A DNA stretch of 64,000 bases from Saccharomonospora amisosensis (GCF_011761185.1 NZ_JAAOYM010000001.1:2852001-2916000); one strand, 5' to 3'; counted from the stretch's first letter, positions 1 through 8,843 are shown. Program-made: numbers and translations. Notes: generated by a model from the letters alone, not told the origin.

Positions 1-116
1 TTCGCCTTGCGGAAGGTGTAGTCGGTTCCGTAGTGGGACACCGGCGTGTGGTACTCGGGTTCCCAGGACAGTTCCTGGATCTTCTGGTGGGCTTTCGCCA
101 CGCTCTGGCGGCTCAT
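1..116 (-). CDS. mimA: Binuclear-iron propane/phenol monooxygenase large subunit, N-terminal fragment
   Basis: Only the first 38 codons are present; the gene runs off the left edge. The reading starts MSRQSVAKAHQKIQELSWEP and continues through a YGTDYTF segment. This closely follows, from memory, the N-terminus of the MimA/PrmA hydroxylase alpha subunits of mycobacterial and rhodococcal propane 2-monooxygenase. Those enzymes oxidise propane, acetone or phenol at a carboxylate-bridged diiron centre in the cytoplasm, with a reductase, small hydroxylase subunit and coupling protein encoded downstream. The diiron ligands lie outside the window. A divergent MimR-type activator 550 bp away supports the call. 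Confidence 0.88.
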   Translation of the reverse strand, partial: MSRQSVAKAHQKIQELSWEPEYHTPVSHYGTDYTFRKA

Positions 117-229
117 CTTGTCTCCTTACCCGTCGCCGGCGGCCGGCGGCGGCCGTCGCCGGTGGCGCGTCGATGCGATCGGCCGCGCGTCGGACACGAG
201 AAGTACAACCCGGCGTGGGCGTGATATCG

Positions 230-244
230 GTCTCAATATGAGAC
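230..244. promoter_or_regulatory. Inverted repeat box 1 (candidate MimR site)
   Basis: GTCTCA-ATA-TGAGAC is a perfect 6-3-6 inverted repeat, 114 bp upstream of the monooxygenase start. It is AT-richer than its surroundings. A second copy with the same arms and a different 3-bp centre lies at 557-571. Matching copies in front of both the monooxygenase and its activator make this the best candidate binding site for the activator; binding itself is inferred. Confidence 0.7.
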
Positions 245-255
245 AGCCCGTGGGT

Positions 256-489
256 TCAGGGTTCGTCGAGCAGCTCGGCACGCAACGTGGCCAGGTGTTG
301 CCTGGCGTCCTCGCTCACGCGGGCATCGCCTTCCGGGGTCGGCCGGACCCCCAGTGCGCGCAGCAGTGCGGCCGCTGGCTCACCCGGTGGGCCCGCCTCG
401 CCGAGGGTCGGGCGTAGCCCCTGCTCGACGAGGTGGGCGAAGACCAGGTTCACGACGGTCCACGGGTTGTAGGTCTGCTCCGGTTCCAT
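256..489 (-). CDS. Conserved-looking 77-aa protein of unknown function
   Basis: ATG at 489 follows a good ribosome site (GGGAGG, 6 nt spacing) and the frame runs to TGA at 256. The product is small and acidic (MEPEQTYNPWTVVNLVFAHL at the start), with two predicted amphipathic helices and no cysteine, signal peptide or membrane segment. I do not recognise a family. It lies between the monooxygenase operon and its regulator, on the monooxygenase strand, with an inverted-repeat box on each side, so it may be made under the same control. It could be a leader gene of the monooxygenase operon or a small partner protein. Confidence 0.7.
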   Translation of the reverse strand: MEPEQTYNPWTVVNLVFAHLVEQGLRPTLGEAGPPGEPAAALLRALGVRPTPEGDARVSEDARQHLATLRAELLDEP

Positions 490-556
490 CTGGTGCCTCC
501 CTGGCGTGAATGTCGCCTTTGAGCACCCATGACACCGCCGAGGGCCCACGGTGGCC

Positions 557-571
557 GTCTCAAATTGAGAC
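557..571. promoter_or_regulatory. Inverted repeat box 2 (candidate MimR site)
   Basis: GTCTCA-AAT-TGAGAC, a perfect 6-3-6 inverted repeat with the same arms as the box at 230-244. It lies 93 bp upstream of the activator GTG (665) and 67 bp upstream of the divergent 77-aa gene (489). It could serve autoregulation of the activator and/or activation of the leftward genes. Confidence 0.7.
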
Positions 572-664
572 ACCCGCGAGCACCCCGGCCCCCGTACTCT
601 GTGACTCGGCCCACAGCGAGGTGCCGGTACCGGCCCTGCCGTCACAGCGGGGAAGGAGGTCGAG

Positions 665-2521
665 GTGGACCCCAGAAGTGCGGCACGGCGGGTGACGCCC
701 GTGTCCCGTAGGACGGGCGTCGACGACGAGCGGGTGGCGCGCAGTCGGGTGCGCTTCCTGACCTCGGAGGTCATGGAGCCCAACGCGGTGCGCGACGCGA
801 TCCTCACCTCGTGGTGGCGTTCGCAGCAGGCGCGGGTGCCACCCGATCACATCGACCTGCCCTACTTCGAGGACCGCAACCTGGACACCCCGCTCATCAA
901 CAGCGCCGACCCCGTACTGCGCAAGCTGGGTGAGCAGCTCGAAGGGCAGCCGATCAGTCTCATCCTGACCGATCCCAACGGTGTGGTGCTCACCCAGCAC
1001 ACCGGTGACCGGGACCTGCAACGGCACCTGGACCGGGTCGCGCTCGTGCCCGGTTTCAGCTACGGCGAGCGGTTCGTGGGTACCAACGGCATCGGCACCG
1101 CGCTGGAGGACGGCCGCCCGACCCACGTGTTCGGCCACGAGCACTACGCAGAGCACCTGGAGACGCTGGCCTGTGCCGGAGTGCCGATTCACCATCCGGT
1201 GTCGGGCAAGGTGGTCGGCGCCGTGGACCTGACCTGCTGGCGCAAGGACGCCGGCAGGCTGCTGATCGCGCTGGCCAGAACCACCGCCGAGCAGATCCGG
1301 CAGTCGCTGATGACCAACACCAGCCTGCGGGAGCTGTCGCTGTTCCAGGCATACCTGCAGGCCTGCCAGCACACCACCGGCGTGGTCATCGCCTTCAACG
1401 ACGACATCGTGATGCTCAACGACAGCGCTCGGCAGTTGCTGGACCCCTGCGACCAGTCGGTGCTGCTCGGGCACGCCCGGCAGGCGCTGGCGGAGCGGCC
1501 GAGGGACACGGCGGTGCTCGCGCTGCCCACCGGCAGCAGGGTGCGGTTGCGCTGCCGCAGGGTGTTGGGTTCCTGCGACAGCGACATCGTCGGCGGCGTG
1601 CTGACCGTGCAGCTGGTCGAGCAGGAGGAATCGCGCCCCGCCCCGGACGCGTCGGTTCCGCTGTTCCTTCCCGGCATCGTGGGCTCGGCGCCGGCGTGGC
1701 TGCGTTGCTGCCACGAGGTGGACGCGGGATACCGCGCGGGCGAGTGGTTGGCGCTGGCGGGCGAGCAGGGCGCGGGCAAGAGCGCCGTCGCCCGCGCGGT
1801 GCACCAGCGGCGCGACCCGGCGGGCAGGCTGCTCACGGTGAGCGCCACCAGGTCCAGCGGCACGGGCTGGGTGGACGCGCTGGCCGACGAGCTGCGCCAG
1901 GACACCCCGCGCGCTGTACTGATCCGCTACGTGGACCGGTTGTCGGAGACGACGGCGCACTCGCTGGCCGCGGTACTCGGCGAGTTGCGCGAGTCGGTGT
2001 CGAGTTCGGGTTCTGGTTCGGATTCTGCGGTGCCGTGGGTGGTGGTGACACTGAGCGCCGACGCCGACGCGGGCGCCGCCCTCGCTCCGCTGCTTGCGCT
2101 GTTCCCCCGCACAGTCGAGGTGCCGCCGCTGCGCCATCACCTCGACGACCTGCGCGAGCTGGTGCCGTTCCTGCTCAGCAAGCTCGGCCACGCCGACCGG
2201 CTGACCTGCTCGCCGACCACCATGCATCTGCTGATGCGGGCGAGCTGGCCCGGCAACGTCACGCAGCTGTTCAACCTGCTCAAGCAGATCGTGCGTCACC
2301 GCAGGGCGGGCACCATCCGGCCCGCCGACCTGCCCGCTAGGTACCGCACCGCCGCCCGACGCTCGCTGAACCGGCTGGAGTCCATCGAGCGGGACGCGAT
2401 CGTGCAGAGCATCGAGGACGCTGGTGGCAACAAGAGCAAGGCGGCGCAGTTGCTCGGCATGTCACGAGCGACGATCTACCGCAAGATCCACGAGTACGGC
2501 ATCGTGCTGCCGGAACGCTGA
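665..2521 (+). CDS. mimR: MimR-type (AcoR-like) transcriptional activator of the monooxygenase operon
   Basis: This 618-aa regulator probably senses a ketone or phenol-type inducer and activates the divergent monooxygenase genes. A GAF-like sensor region occupies about residues 85-220. A degenerate AAA+ domain carries Walker A GEQGAGKS near residue 366, and a Fis-type helix-turn-helix lies at about 592-607 (KAAQLLGMSRATIYRKIHEYG). The GTG start at 665 has GGAGG 6 nt upstream. The GAFTGA loop that contacts sigma-54 is missing, as expected in a lineage without that sigma factor, so it must activate another holoenzyme. Mycobacterial MimR, which drives mimABCD in response to acetone, is the closest named relative I know. 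The inducer here is not determined. Confidence 0.85.
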   Translation: MDPRSAARRVTPVSRRTGVDDERVARSRVRFLTSEVMEPNAVRDAILTSWWRSQQARVPPDHIDLPYFEDRNLDTPLINSADPVLRKLGEQLEGQPISLILTDPNGVVLTQHTGDRDLQRHLDRVALVPGFSYGERFVGTNGIGTALEDGRPTHVFGHEHYAEHLETLACAGVPIHHPVSGKVVGAVDLTCWRKDAGRLLIALARTTAEQIRQSLMTNTSLRELSLFQAYLQACQHTTGVVIAFNDDIVMLNDSARQLLDPCDQSVLLGHARQALAERPRDTAVLALPTGSRVRLRCRRVLGSCDSDIVGGVLTVQLVEQEESRPAPDASVPLFLPGIVGSAPAWLRCCHEVDAGYRAGEWLALAGEQGAGKSAVARAVHQRRDPAGRLLTVSATRSSGTGWVDALADELRQDTPRAVLIRYVDRLSETTAHSLAAVLGELRESVSSSGSGSDSAVPWVVVTLSADADAGAALAPLLALFPRTVEVPPLRHHLDDLRELVPFLLSKLGHADRLTCSPTTMHLLMRASWPGNVTQLFNLLKQIVRHRRAGTIRPADLPARYRTAARRSLNRLESIERDAIVQSIEDAGGNKSKAAQLLGMSRATIYRKIHEYGIVLPER

Positions 2522-2544
2522 AGCGGGCGCCGCCGCTGTGCAGA

Positions 2545-2596
2545 ACTCGCGGGCAGGAGCGGGGGACTCGCGGGCAGGAGCGGGGGACTCGCGGGG
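2545..2596. repeat. 21-bp tandem array 1
   Basis: Two complete 21-bp units (2545-2565, 2566-2586) and a 10-bp partial one, each starting with the heptamer ACTCGCG followed by GGCAGGAGCGGGGG. It fills the gap between the convergent activator (stop 2521) and TetR gene (stop 2599), ending 2 bp from the TetR stop codon. The same unit recurs at 12715-12818 and 13573-13708. Confidence 0.9.
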
Positions 2597-2598
2597 GT

Positions 2599-3159
2599 TC
2601 AGGCTTGCATGAGGCGTGCCATCGCCTCGAGGCGGTCGGCGATGTCGTCGAAGGAGAGGTAGCCCATACCGGCGAGCAGCATGCCGCCGACGAAGGCCAT
2701 GGTGACCGCACCGCTGACCTCGCCGCGCGCGGGTTCCAGGGTGCCGGACAACTGCCTTGCCAGTTCGGCCCCGATCTGCTCCCGCAGCCGCCGCACCTCC
2801 GGGTCGTCGGCAAGCAACGCCGAGGTGTAGGCCTTGCTCAGTTCGGGTTCCTCCGAGAACACCCTCGTGATGCTGCGCACCACGTGGTGCAGCTCGTCGT
2901 GCCCTCCTTCGGTGGGAGTGGCTGCGCCGTCCTGGTCGGAAAGCTCCTGAACCTTGCGCCACACGATCGAGCTGACGAGGTGGTCCTTGGAGGAGAAATA
3001 CGTGTAGGCCGTCGCGGGCGAGACACCCGCGCGTTTGGCGACCGAGCGTACGGAGAGGTCCTGGTACTCCACCACGCGCAGTTCCTCGACCGCGGCGTCC
3101 AGCAGCCGGGCGACGGTATCCGCCCTGCGGCCGCCCACGATGCGCCGAACCGGCTCCAT
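2599..3159 (-). CDS. TetR/AcrR family transcriptional regulator
   Basis: This 186-aa one-component repressor has an N-terminal DNA-binding domain with the recognition segment RAGVSPATAYTYFSSKDHLV (about residues 44-63) and a divergent helical ligand domain. The C-terminal part contains the typical AMTM/GMLLAGMGY helices that line a hydrophobic pocket. The target is unknown. It is not clearly operonic with the SulP gene upstream (118 bp away), and it converges on the mimR-type gene across the 21-bp repeat array. ATG at 3159 begins the helical domain at the usual distance, so the start is reasonable. Confidence 0.85.
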   Translation of the reverse strand: MEPVRRIVGGRRADTVARLLDAAVEELRVVEYQDLSVRSVAKRAGVSPATAYTYFSSKDHLVSSIVWRKVQELSDQDGAATPTEGGHDELHHVVRSITRVFSEEPELSKAYTSALLADDPEVRRLREQIGAELARQLSGTLEPARGEVSGAVTMAFVGGMLLAGMGYLSFDDIADRLEAMARLMQA

Positions 3160-3276
3160 CAGCGCGTTCGAGCGGGTGCGCGTCGTCCGGCTGCCGGATT
3201 CCTCACTGAACTTTCCTCGGTCATGTCCCGATCGTAGCCGTGCGTCCCGGTGCGCCGGACGCGCCGTGCCGGGCGA

Positions 3277-4839
3277 TCAATCGAGCGGTCCGATCTCCGG
3301 CCCGAGTACACGCTCGGTCAGCTTGCGCGACTGCGGTGGGATGCCGGTGACATCGGCCAGCAGCCCGGCACCGCGCGCCTGGTCGAGCACCGAACGCAGC
3401 ATCAACGCGCCGGTCGTGTCGATCCGGCCGAGCCTGCTGAGGTCGATCACCAGCGCGTCGGCGTCCGGATGCTCGGCCAGAGCGTCGAGCAGCACGGTGT
3501 CGAGTCGTTGCGCGGTGCCGAACCACAGCACACCACGCGGGACGAACCGCAGTGTGGTGCCCTCGGTCTCCACGTCGATCTCCAGCTGCAGCGACCGCCA
3601 CAGGAACACCGCGATGGAAAGCCCGATGCCGATCAGCACGGCGATGTCAAGGCGCGGAGCCAGCAACATGGTCGCCAGGAAGGTGCTCCACGCGATGACC
3701 GCCTGCGGGGTGGACAGCCGCCACAGCCGCAGCAGCGGGCGAAACCGCATCAACCCGACCACGGCGACGATCACGATGGCGCCGAGCACCGAAAGCGGCA
3801 GCGGCCGCAACACGGTGGCGAACGGCAGGAACGCCAGCACCGTCAACCCGGTGACCGCGCCGGACCACCGCGTTCTCGCGCCGGACATCCGGTTCACCGA
3901 GCTGCGGGAGAACGAACCCCCGCACGGCATGCCACCGACCGCGGAGGCCGCCACGTTGGCCACACCCTGGCTGATGAACTCCCGGTTGGCGTTCCATCGC
4001 GTCCGCTCCTCGGAGGCGAACCGGCGCGAGATCGAGGCCGCCTCGGTGAACCCGATCAACGCGATGATCGCGCCTGGCAGCAGCAGCTCCGGCAGCCTGT
4101 CCCACGGGATCTCGTCGAGGGTGAACGGCAGGAAACCCGAAGGGATGTCGTCGACCACGGGTGCGGAATAGAAGCCGAGCGCCGAGACCGCGATACCGAT
4201 GATCGCGGCCAGCAGCACTCCGGGCACCAGCGGATGCAGCCGCCGGGCACCCAGCACCACCACGACCGTCATCGCGCCCATCGCCAGCGCAGCGAGACTC
4301 CACTGTGCCGGGTGCGCCACTCCCCACCCCGCCTCGACGATCTCGTTGCCGTACCCAGGTGGTGAGACACCCAGCACCTTGGGCAGCTGCGAACTGGCGA
4401 TGAGCACCGCGGCCGCGGGTACGAATCCGAGCAGCATCGGCTGTGACATCAGGTATGCCAGCCAGCCTGCCCGCAGCAGCCCCAGCCCCACCCGCACCAC
4501 GCCGACCACCAGCGCCAGCGCCAGGCCAAGCCCGACGTACTCAGGACTGCCCGGCATGGCGATCGTGCTCAACGCGCTGTAGGTAAGCAGCGCGGTGATG
4601 GCCACCGGCCCGGTCTGCAGGTAGGGCGAGGACGCGAAGATCGCGGCGAGCAGCGGCGGCAGCGCCCCCGCGTACAGCCCCGCGATCGGCGGCAGCCCGG
4701 CCAGTTCGGCGTAGGCCAGCGACTGCGGGATGCCGACCATCGCCACGCTGACACCGGCGATGGCGTCGTACATCCACCGCCTGCGGGTCCCGCCGCTCGC
4801 GCCACCGTGTTGTTGCCTCACGCGCACGGTTGTGGCCAC
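3277..4839 (-). CDS. SulP-family anion/sulfate permease with STAS domain
   Basis: A 520-aa inner-membrane transporter of the SulP (SLC26) family. The first transmembrane region carries the signature GIPQSLAYAELAGLPPIAGL (about residues 36-55), followed by roughly a dozen membrane helices. A cytoplasmic STAS domain sits at the C-terminus (about 420-500, with DALVIDLSRLGRIDTTGA). The usual substrates are sulfate, bicarbonate or other oxyanions. It is the last gene of a minus-strand operon, starting 3 nt after the Mrp stop codon and therefore translationally coupled to it. With a molybdoenzyme upstream, sulfate exchange is the most attractive role, but this is inferred from neighbours. Confidence 0.92.
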   Translation of the reverse strand: MATTVRVRQQHGGASGGTRRRWMYDAIAGVSVAMVGIPQSLAYAELAGLPPIAGLYAGALPPLLAAIFASSPYLQTGPVAITALLTYSALSTIAMPGSPEYVGLGLALALVVGVVRVGLGLLRAGWLAYLMSQPMLLGFVPAAAVLIASSQLPKVLGVSPPGYGNEIVEAGWGVAHPAQWSLAALAMGAMTVVVVLGARRLHPLVPGVLLAAIIGIAVSALGFYSAPVVDDIPSGFLPFTLDEIPWDRLPELLLPGAIIALIGFTEAASISRRFASEERTRWNANREFISQGVANVAASAVGGMPCGGSFSRSSVNRMSGARTRWSGAVTGLTVLAFLPFATVLRPLPLSVLGAIVIVAVVGLMRFRPLLRLWRLSTPQAVIAWSTFLATMLLAPRLDIAVLIGIGLSIAVFLWRSLQLEIDVETEGTTLRFVPRGVLWFGTAQRLDTVLLDALAEHPDADALVIDLSRLGRIDTTGALMLRSVLDQARGAGLLADVTGIPPQSRKLTERVLGPEIGPLD

Positions 4840-4842
4840 GGC

Positions 4843-5988
4843 TCAGTTCACGACCGACAACGGAAGCGCCAGCCCGGCGATGCTGCGCCGCACGACAGGA
4901 AGCCGCTGGGCCAACTCGGTGAACGCGACGGCGGACTGAGCATCCGGTGATCCCGTCACCACGGGCACCCCGATGTCGCCCGCCTCGCGCAGCGCCACGT
5001 CGAGCGGAATCTGCGCGAGCAGGTCGGTGCCGAGTTCGTCGGCCAGCTGCTGCCCGCCGCCTGACCCGAACATCGCGGTTTGCTCGCCACAGCTGGAGCA
5101 GTGAAGAGTGCTCATGTTCTCCACGACGCCTGCCACCGGCATCCGCATGTCCTTGGCCATGCGGCCGACCCTGGAGGCGACGTTGCGCGCGGCCGGCTGT
5201 GGCGTGGTGACCGCCAGCAGCGCGGCCTGCGGCACCAGCTCGAGCAGCGACAGCGTGATGTCCCCTGTGCCGGGTGGCAGGTCGAGCAGCAGCACGTCCA
5301 GCTCACCCCAGTGCACATCGGACAGGAACTGTTCTAGCGCCTTGTGCAGCATCGGGCCGCGCCAGACCACCGGCTCCTCCTCGGAGACGAAGAAGCCGAC
5401 CGACATCAGCCGCACTCCGTGCTCCTCCACGGGCAGCATGAGTCCCTTCAGGGCGACCGGGTTGCGCCGCACGCCGAACAGCTGCGGGACCGAGTAGCCC
5501 CACACGTCGGCGTCGATCAGCCCGACCCGCTTGCCCGAAGCGGCCAGCGCCACCGCGAGGTTCGCCGCCACGGACGACTTGCCGACGCCGCCCTTGCCGC
5601 TGGCCACCGCGTACACCGCCGTCTGCGAGCCCAAGGCGTCGGTGGGACCGCCGCCTTCGGTGTTGCCACGCAGCCGCCCGGCCAGCTCCATGCGTTCGCG
5701 CTCGGTCATGCTGGTGAAGCTGACCTCCACGCTGTTGACGCCGGACACCCCGGTGGCGGCCGAGGTGACGTCGGCGGTCAGCCGGTCCCGAAGCGGGCAG
5801 GCGGGCGTGGTGAGCGCGATCTCGACGTGGACGGTGCCGCCCCGGCCGACGGTGACCGAACGCAGCATCTCCAGTTCACCGATGCCGCGATGGATCTCCG
5901 GGTCCGGTACGGCGGCCACCGCCGCACGCACCGCCGCCTCGTCGACCGCTACTCTGCTCCTGTTGCGGGTCAGCATGACCTCACCCAT
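4843..5988 (-). CDS. mrp: Mrp/ApbC (NBP35) family Fe-S cluster carrier ATPase
   Basis: This 381-aa P-loop ATPase delivers Fe-S clusters to apo-proteins. Residues 13-95 form a MIP18 (DUF59) domain, and the deviant Walker A SGKGGVGKSS lies at 130-139. ADVWGYSVPQL and LLLDLPPGTGD are the family motifs, and CSSC (C297/C300) is the bridging cluster ligand pair. ATG at 5988 overlaps the molybdoenzyme stop by 8 nt; an internal ATG at 5976 preceded by GGTGAGG is an alternative. Placement inside the Fe-S/molybdenum operon suggests it loads clusters into that enzyme. It may be a second, dedicated mrp copy in the genome. Confidence 0.92.
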   Translation of the reverse strand: MGEVMLTRNRSRVAVDEAAVRAAVAAVPDPEIHRGIGELEMLRSVTVGRGGTVHVEIALTTPACPLRDRLTADVTSAATGVSGVNSVEVSFTSMTERERMELAGRLRGNTEGGGPTDALGSQTAVYAVASGKGGVGKSSVAANLAVALAASGKRVGLIDADVWGYSVPQLFGVRRNPVALKGLMLPVEEHGVRLMSVGFFVSEEEPVVWRGPMLHKALEQFLSDVHWGELDVLLLDLPPGTGDITLSLLELVPQAALLAVTTPQPAARNVASRVGRMAKDMRMPVAGVVENMSTLHCSSCGEQTAMFGSGGGQQLADELGTDLLAQIPLDVALREAGDIGVPVVTGSPDAQSAVAFTELAQRLPVVRRSIAGLALPLSVVN

Positions 5989-8812
5989 CCACCCGGTAGC
6001 CGCGGAGCTTGGGCGCCAGCGGGCGCATCATGAACTCCGGCCGACGCCTGCCCTCGGGGCCGAGCGTGGCGCGGGTCTTGCCAAGCCATTCCCGGTAGAC
6101 CTCGGCCGAACGCCGGGTGTCCACGTAGACGTCGCCGTAGCGGTCCTGTGGCCTCGCGTGCTCCATATGGATCTTCTGCAGCCACGCGTGCATGCCGGAG
6201 TGCGGGTCGGGGTGCACGGGGAACGCCAGGTTCTGGTGCACGCCGGGGTCGGTCCAGTCGATCCGGCTCGAGTCGGGGTCGGAGGACTTGAACGGCTCGA
6301 CGCCGCCCTTGTGCCGCAGCAACCAGGTGTGCTCGCCGTCGGGGTGGGACAGCTCGACCATGCCGCTGACCCAGCGACTGCCCTCGCCGGGGTGCAGCCG
6401 CCACCGGCCCATGTGGTGCGACAGCGCGCACACGCCGGGACGGATGCCCTCGGTCACCCACACTCGTGCGACGAAGTAGCCGATCTCGGTGTTGATACGC
6501 ACCAGGTCGTCGGTGGCGACTCCGTGCCGCGCGGCGTCGACCGAGTTCAGCCACAGCGGGTGGGTGTTGGAGATCTCGTTGAGGTACTTCGCGTTGCCCG
6601 ACCGGGTGTGGATCAGCGTGGGCAGCCGGAACGTCGGCACGAGCACCAACTCCCCGGCCTCCAGGTCGATCTCGCTCCTGGCGACGTGCGAGCGGATGTA
6701 GCCGGGCGTGGTGTGCTCCGGCCAGCCCCAGTCCCGCATCGAGGTGGAGTAGACCTCCAGCCTGCGAGATGGCGTCGGCCAGCCGAACGTGGCGGTGCCG
6801 TCCTCGTGCTTGAGGCCGACGGCACCCGCCTCTCCGATCACCGGCGCCACCGAGTCCGGGGTCACCGGGGTGCGAAGCACGCCGTTCTCGTCGGCGGTGG
6901 CCTCGGCGAGCTGGTTTTCGACCACCGGTCGCTCGTCCACCCGGTACACGTCGGTGTCGACCTCGACGACACCGTAGCGGCGCATGTACTCCAGCGGTTC
7001 CATGCCCTGGTCGGCTGCCTTCTTCGGCAGGCCGGGCACCTCGTTCTCGAATATCCAGCGGTAGTACTCGTCCACCGTGATCTTCTCACCGGGCCGGTAC
7101 GGCGACTCGAAGTACCGCCTGATGCCCAGGCTGCCGTCGGGATCGATGCGCCAGGACAGCTCGAACCAGAACTCGTTCTCTTCCCACACCTCGCCTGGGT
7201 TGGCGTCGCGGGTGTCGGTGTAGTCCTTGCCGAGCCGGTCCATGGCGACCCTGCGCACCGGCTGCCGGAAACCCAGCCAGCGCCCGGCGTGGGTCTCGTA
7301 GGACTGCGTGTCGTGCCGCTCGCTGGAGTGCCCCATCGGCAGCACGTAGTCGGCGAACTCCGCCGTCTCCGACCACGTCGGGGTCAGCGCCACGTGCAGG
7401 CCGACCTTGTCCGGGTCGGTCAGCGCCTCCATCCAGGTGAACCCGTCCGGGTTGGTCCAGATCGGGTTGTAGACGCGGGAGAAGTACAGCTCCAGCTTGC
7501 CGCGGCCCTCGGCGAGGAAGTGCGGCAGCAGGATCGACATCTCGTTGGTCGCCAGCGGGTACTCGCGCGGCCAGGTCAGTTCGTTCCACCGCTCGTGGGG
7601 CTCCGGCTTGTTGGGGCCGTGCGGGATGAACTTGTGCCAGCCGTTGGGGCTGGTGCCACCGCGCTTGCCGATGCTGCCGGTGAGCGCGAGCACGAACCAC
7701 AGCGTGCGCGCGACCTGCCAGCCGCCGAGGTTGCCCGCGGTCGCCGCACGCCAGACGTGCGCGGCGAGCCTGCCGTCGCAGTCCGCGACCAGCTCGGCGA
7801 TCTCGGCGATGCGCTCGGCCGGGACCTGCGCCTCCTCGGCCGCGAACTCGAAGGTGTACTCGTCGTAGTCGGCGGTGATCCGGTCGAGGAACACCTCGAA
7901 GTCCTGCTCGACGTCGGGGTGCAGTTCCTCCAGGTAGGTGCGCCAGTTGAACCAGCGCCGCACGAACTCCTTGTCGATCCGCCGGGTACGCAGCAGGTAG
8001 GACGCGATGGCCAGCAGGATCGCGGCCTCGCTACCCGGCCACGGCGCCAGCCACACGTCGGCGTGGGAGGCGGTGTTGGACATCCGCGGATCGACCACGA
8101 CCAGCTTGGCCCCGGACTGCTTGCCCTCCATGATCCGCTGCGCGTGCGGGTTGAAGTAGTGGCCGGTCTCCAGGTGGCTGGACAGCAGCAGGATGACCTT
8201 GGCGTTGGCGTGGTCGGCGGAGGGCCGGTCGAAACCGGTCCACAGCGACATGCCGAGGCGGGCTCCCGCCGAGCAGATGTTGGTGTGCGAGTTGTGCCCG
8301 TCCACGCCCCACGCCGTGAGGAACCGTTCGGCGAAGCCGTCCTCACCTGGCCTGCCGACGTGGTACATGATCTCGTTGTGCCGGTCCTCGCTGATCGCCT
8401 TGCGGATCCGACCCGCGATGTCGTCGAGCGCGTCGTCCCAGCTCACGCGCTCCCACTCGCCGCCACCACGCTCACCCTTGCGCCGCATCGGGTGCAGGAT
8501 GCGCTCGGGGTCGTCGAGCTGGTTGACCGTCGCCGGGCCCTTGGCGCAGTTGCGACCACGCGAACCGGGGTGGGCGGGGTTGCCCTCCAGCTTCTTGACC
8601 GACAGGTCGTCCTTGTCCACGTAGGCCAGCAGGCCGCACGCACTCTCACAGTTGAAGCACGTGGTGGGGATCAACATGTAGGAGTGCGGGACCTTGCGCG
8701 GATGCGCCTTCGCGTCGTACTCGATGTGGTTGTCCCAGCTGGACACCGGAGGGAAGTTGCGCAGGTGCTCGTGGGTTCGCGCTCCCGGCAGCACCGGTTC
8801 GGTCCCGGTCAT
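5981..8812 (-). CDS. Molybdopterin (bis-MGD) oxidoreductase catalytic subunit, SoeA/PsrA-like
   Basis: About 943 aa, DMSO-reductase superfamily. The N-terminal [4Fe-4S] motif is C52, C55, C59 and C89 (CFNCESACG, then GRNCAKG). C180 in SHTNICSAG is the likely Mo ligand, which would group it with thiosulfate/polysulfide reductases and related enzymes rather than Asp-type nitrate reductase. The C-terminal molybdopterin dinucleotide-binding domain carries VPTFRLPTLIHTRSGNAKYL. No twin-arginine signal is visible, so it should act on the cytoplasmic face, as in SoeABC sulfite dehydrogenase. I chose ATG 8812 because AAAGGAG precedes it by 9 nt; ATG 8839 lacks a ribosome site. The electron partner is the adjacent Fe-S/NrfD fusion. 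The substrate is unproven. Confidence 0.87.
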   Translation of the reverse strand: MTGTEPVLPGARTHEHLRNFPPVSSWDNHIEYDAKAHPRKVPHSYMLIPTTCFNCESACGLLAYVDKDDLSVKKLEGNPAHPGSRGRNCAKGPATVNQLDDPERILHPMRRKGERGGGEWERVSWDDALDDIAGRIRKAISEDRHNEIMYHVGRPGEDGFAERFLTAWGVDGHNSHTNICSAGARLGMSLWTGFDRPSADHANAKVILLLSSHLETGHYFNPHAQRIMEGKQSGAKLVVVDPRMSNTASHADVWLAPWPGSEAAILLAIASYLLRTRRIDKEFVRRWFNWRTYLEELHPDVEQDFEVFLDRITADYDEYTFEFAAEEAQVPAERIAEIAELVADCDGRLAAHVWRAATAGNLGGWQVARTLWFVLALTGSIGKRGGTSPNGWHKFIPHGPNKPEPHERWNELTWPREYPLATNEMSILLPHFLAEGRGKLELYFSRVYNPIWTNPDGFTWMEALTDPDKVGLHVALTPTWSETAEFADYVLPMGHSSERHDTQSYETHAGRWLGFRQPVRRVAMDRLGKDYTDTRDANPGEVWEENEFWFELSWRIDPDGSLGIRRYFESPYRPGEKITVDEYYRWIFENEVPGLPKKAADQGMEPLEYMRRYGVVEVDTDVYRVDERPVVENQLAEATADENGVLRTPVTPDSVAPVIGEAGAVGLKHEDGTATFGWPTPSRRLEVYSTSMRDWGWPEHTTPGYIRSHVARSEIDLEAGELVLVPTFRLPTLIHTRSGNAKYLNEISNTHPLWLNSVDAARHGVATDDLVRINTEIGYFVARVWVTEGIRPGVCALSHHMGRWRLHPGEGSRWVSGMVELSHPDGEHTWLLRHKGGVEPFKSSDPDSSRIDWTDPGVHQNLAFPVHPDPHSGMHAWLQKIHMEHARPQDRYGDVYVDTRRSAEVYREWLGKTRATLGPEGRRRPEFMMRPLAPKLRGYRVDG

Positions 8813-8843
8813 AGTGGGAGGCTCCTTTCGTGATGGCATGGGT

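Noticed and set aside
557-664. Sigma-54 promoter ahead of the activator or monooxygenase
   Set aside because: No -24/-12 GG-N10-GC pair fits, and the activator lacks the sigma-54 contact loop.
560-2299. 579-codon minus-strand frame opposite the activator
   Set aside because: Gln/His/Arg-rich shadow of the mimR-type gene with no recognisable motif.
5531-8833. 1100-codon plus-strand open frame opposite the molybdoenzyme
   Set aside because: It is antisense to a clearly recognised gene, has no domain similarity and the composition typical of high-GC shadow frames.
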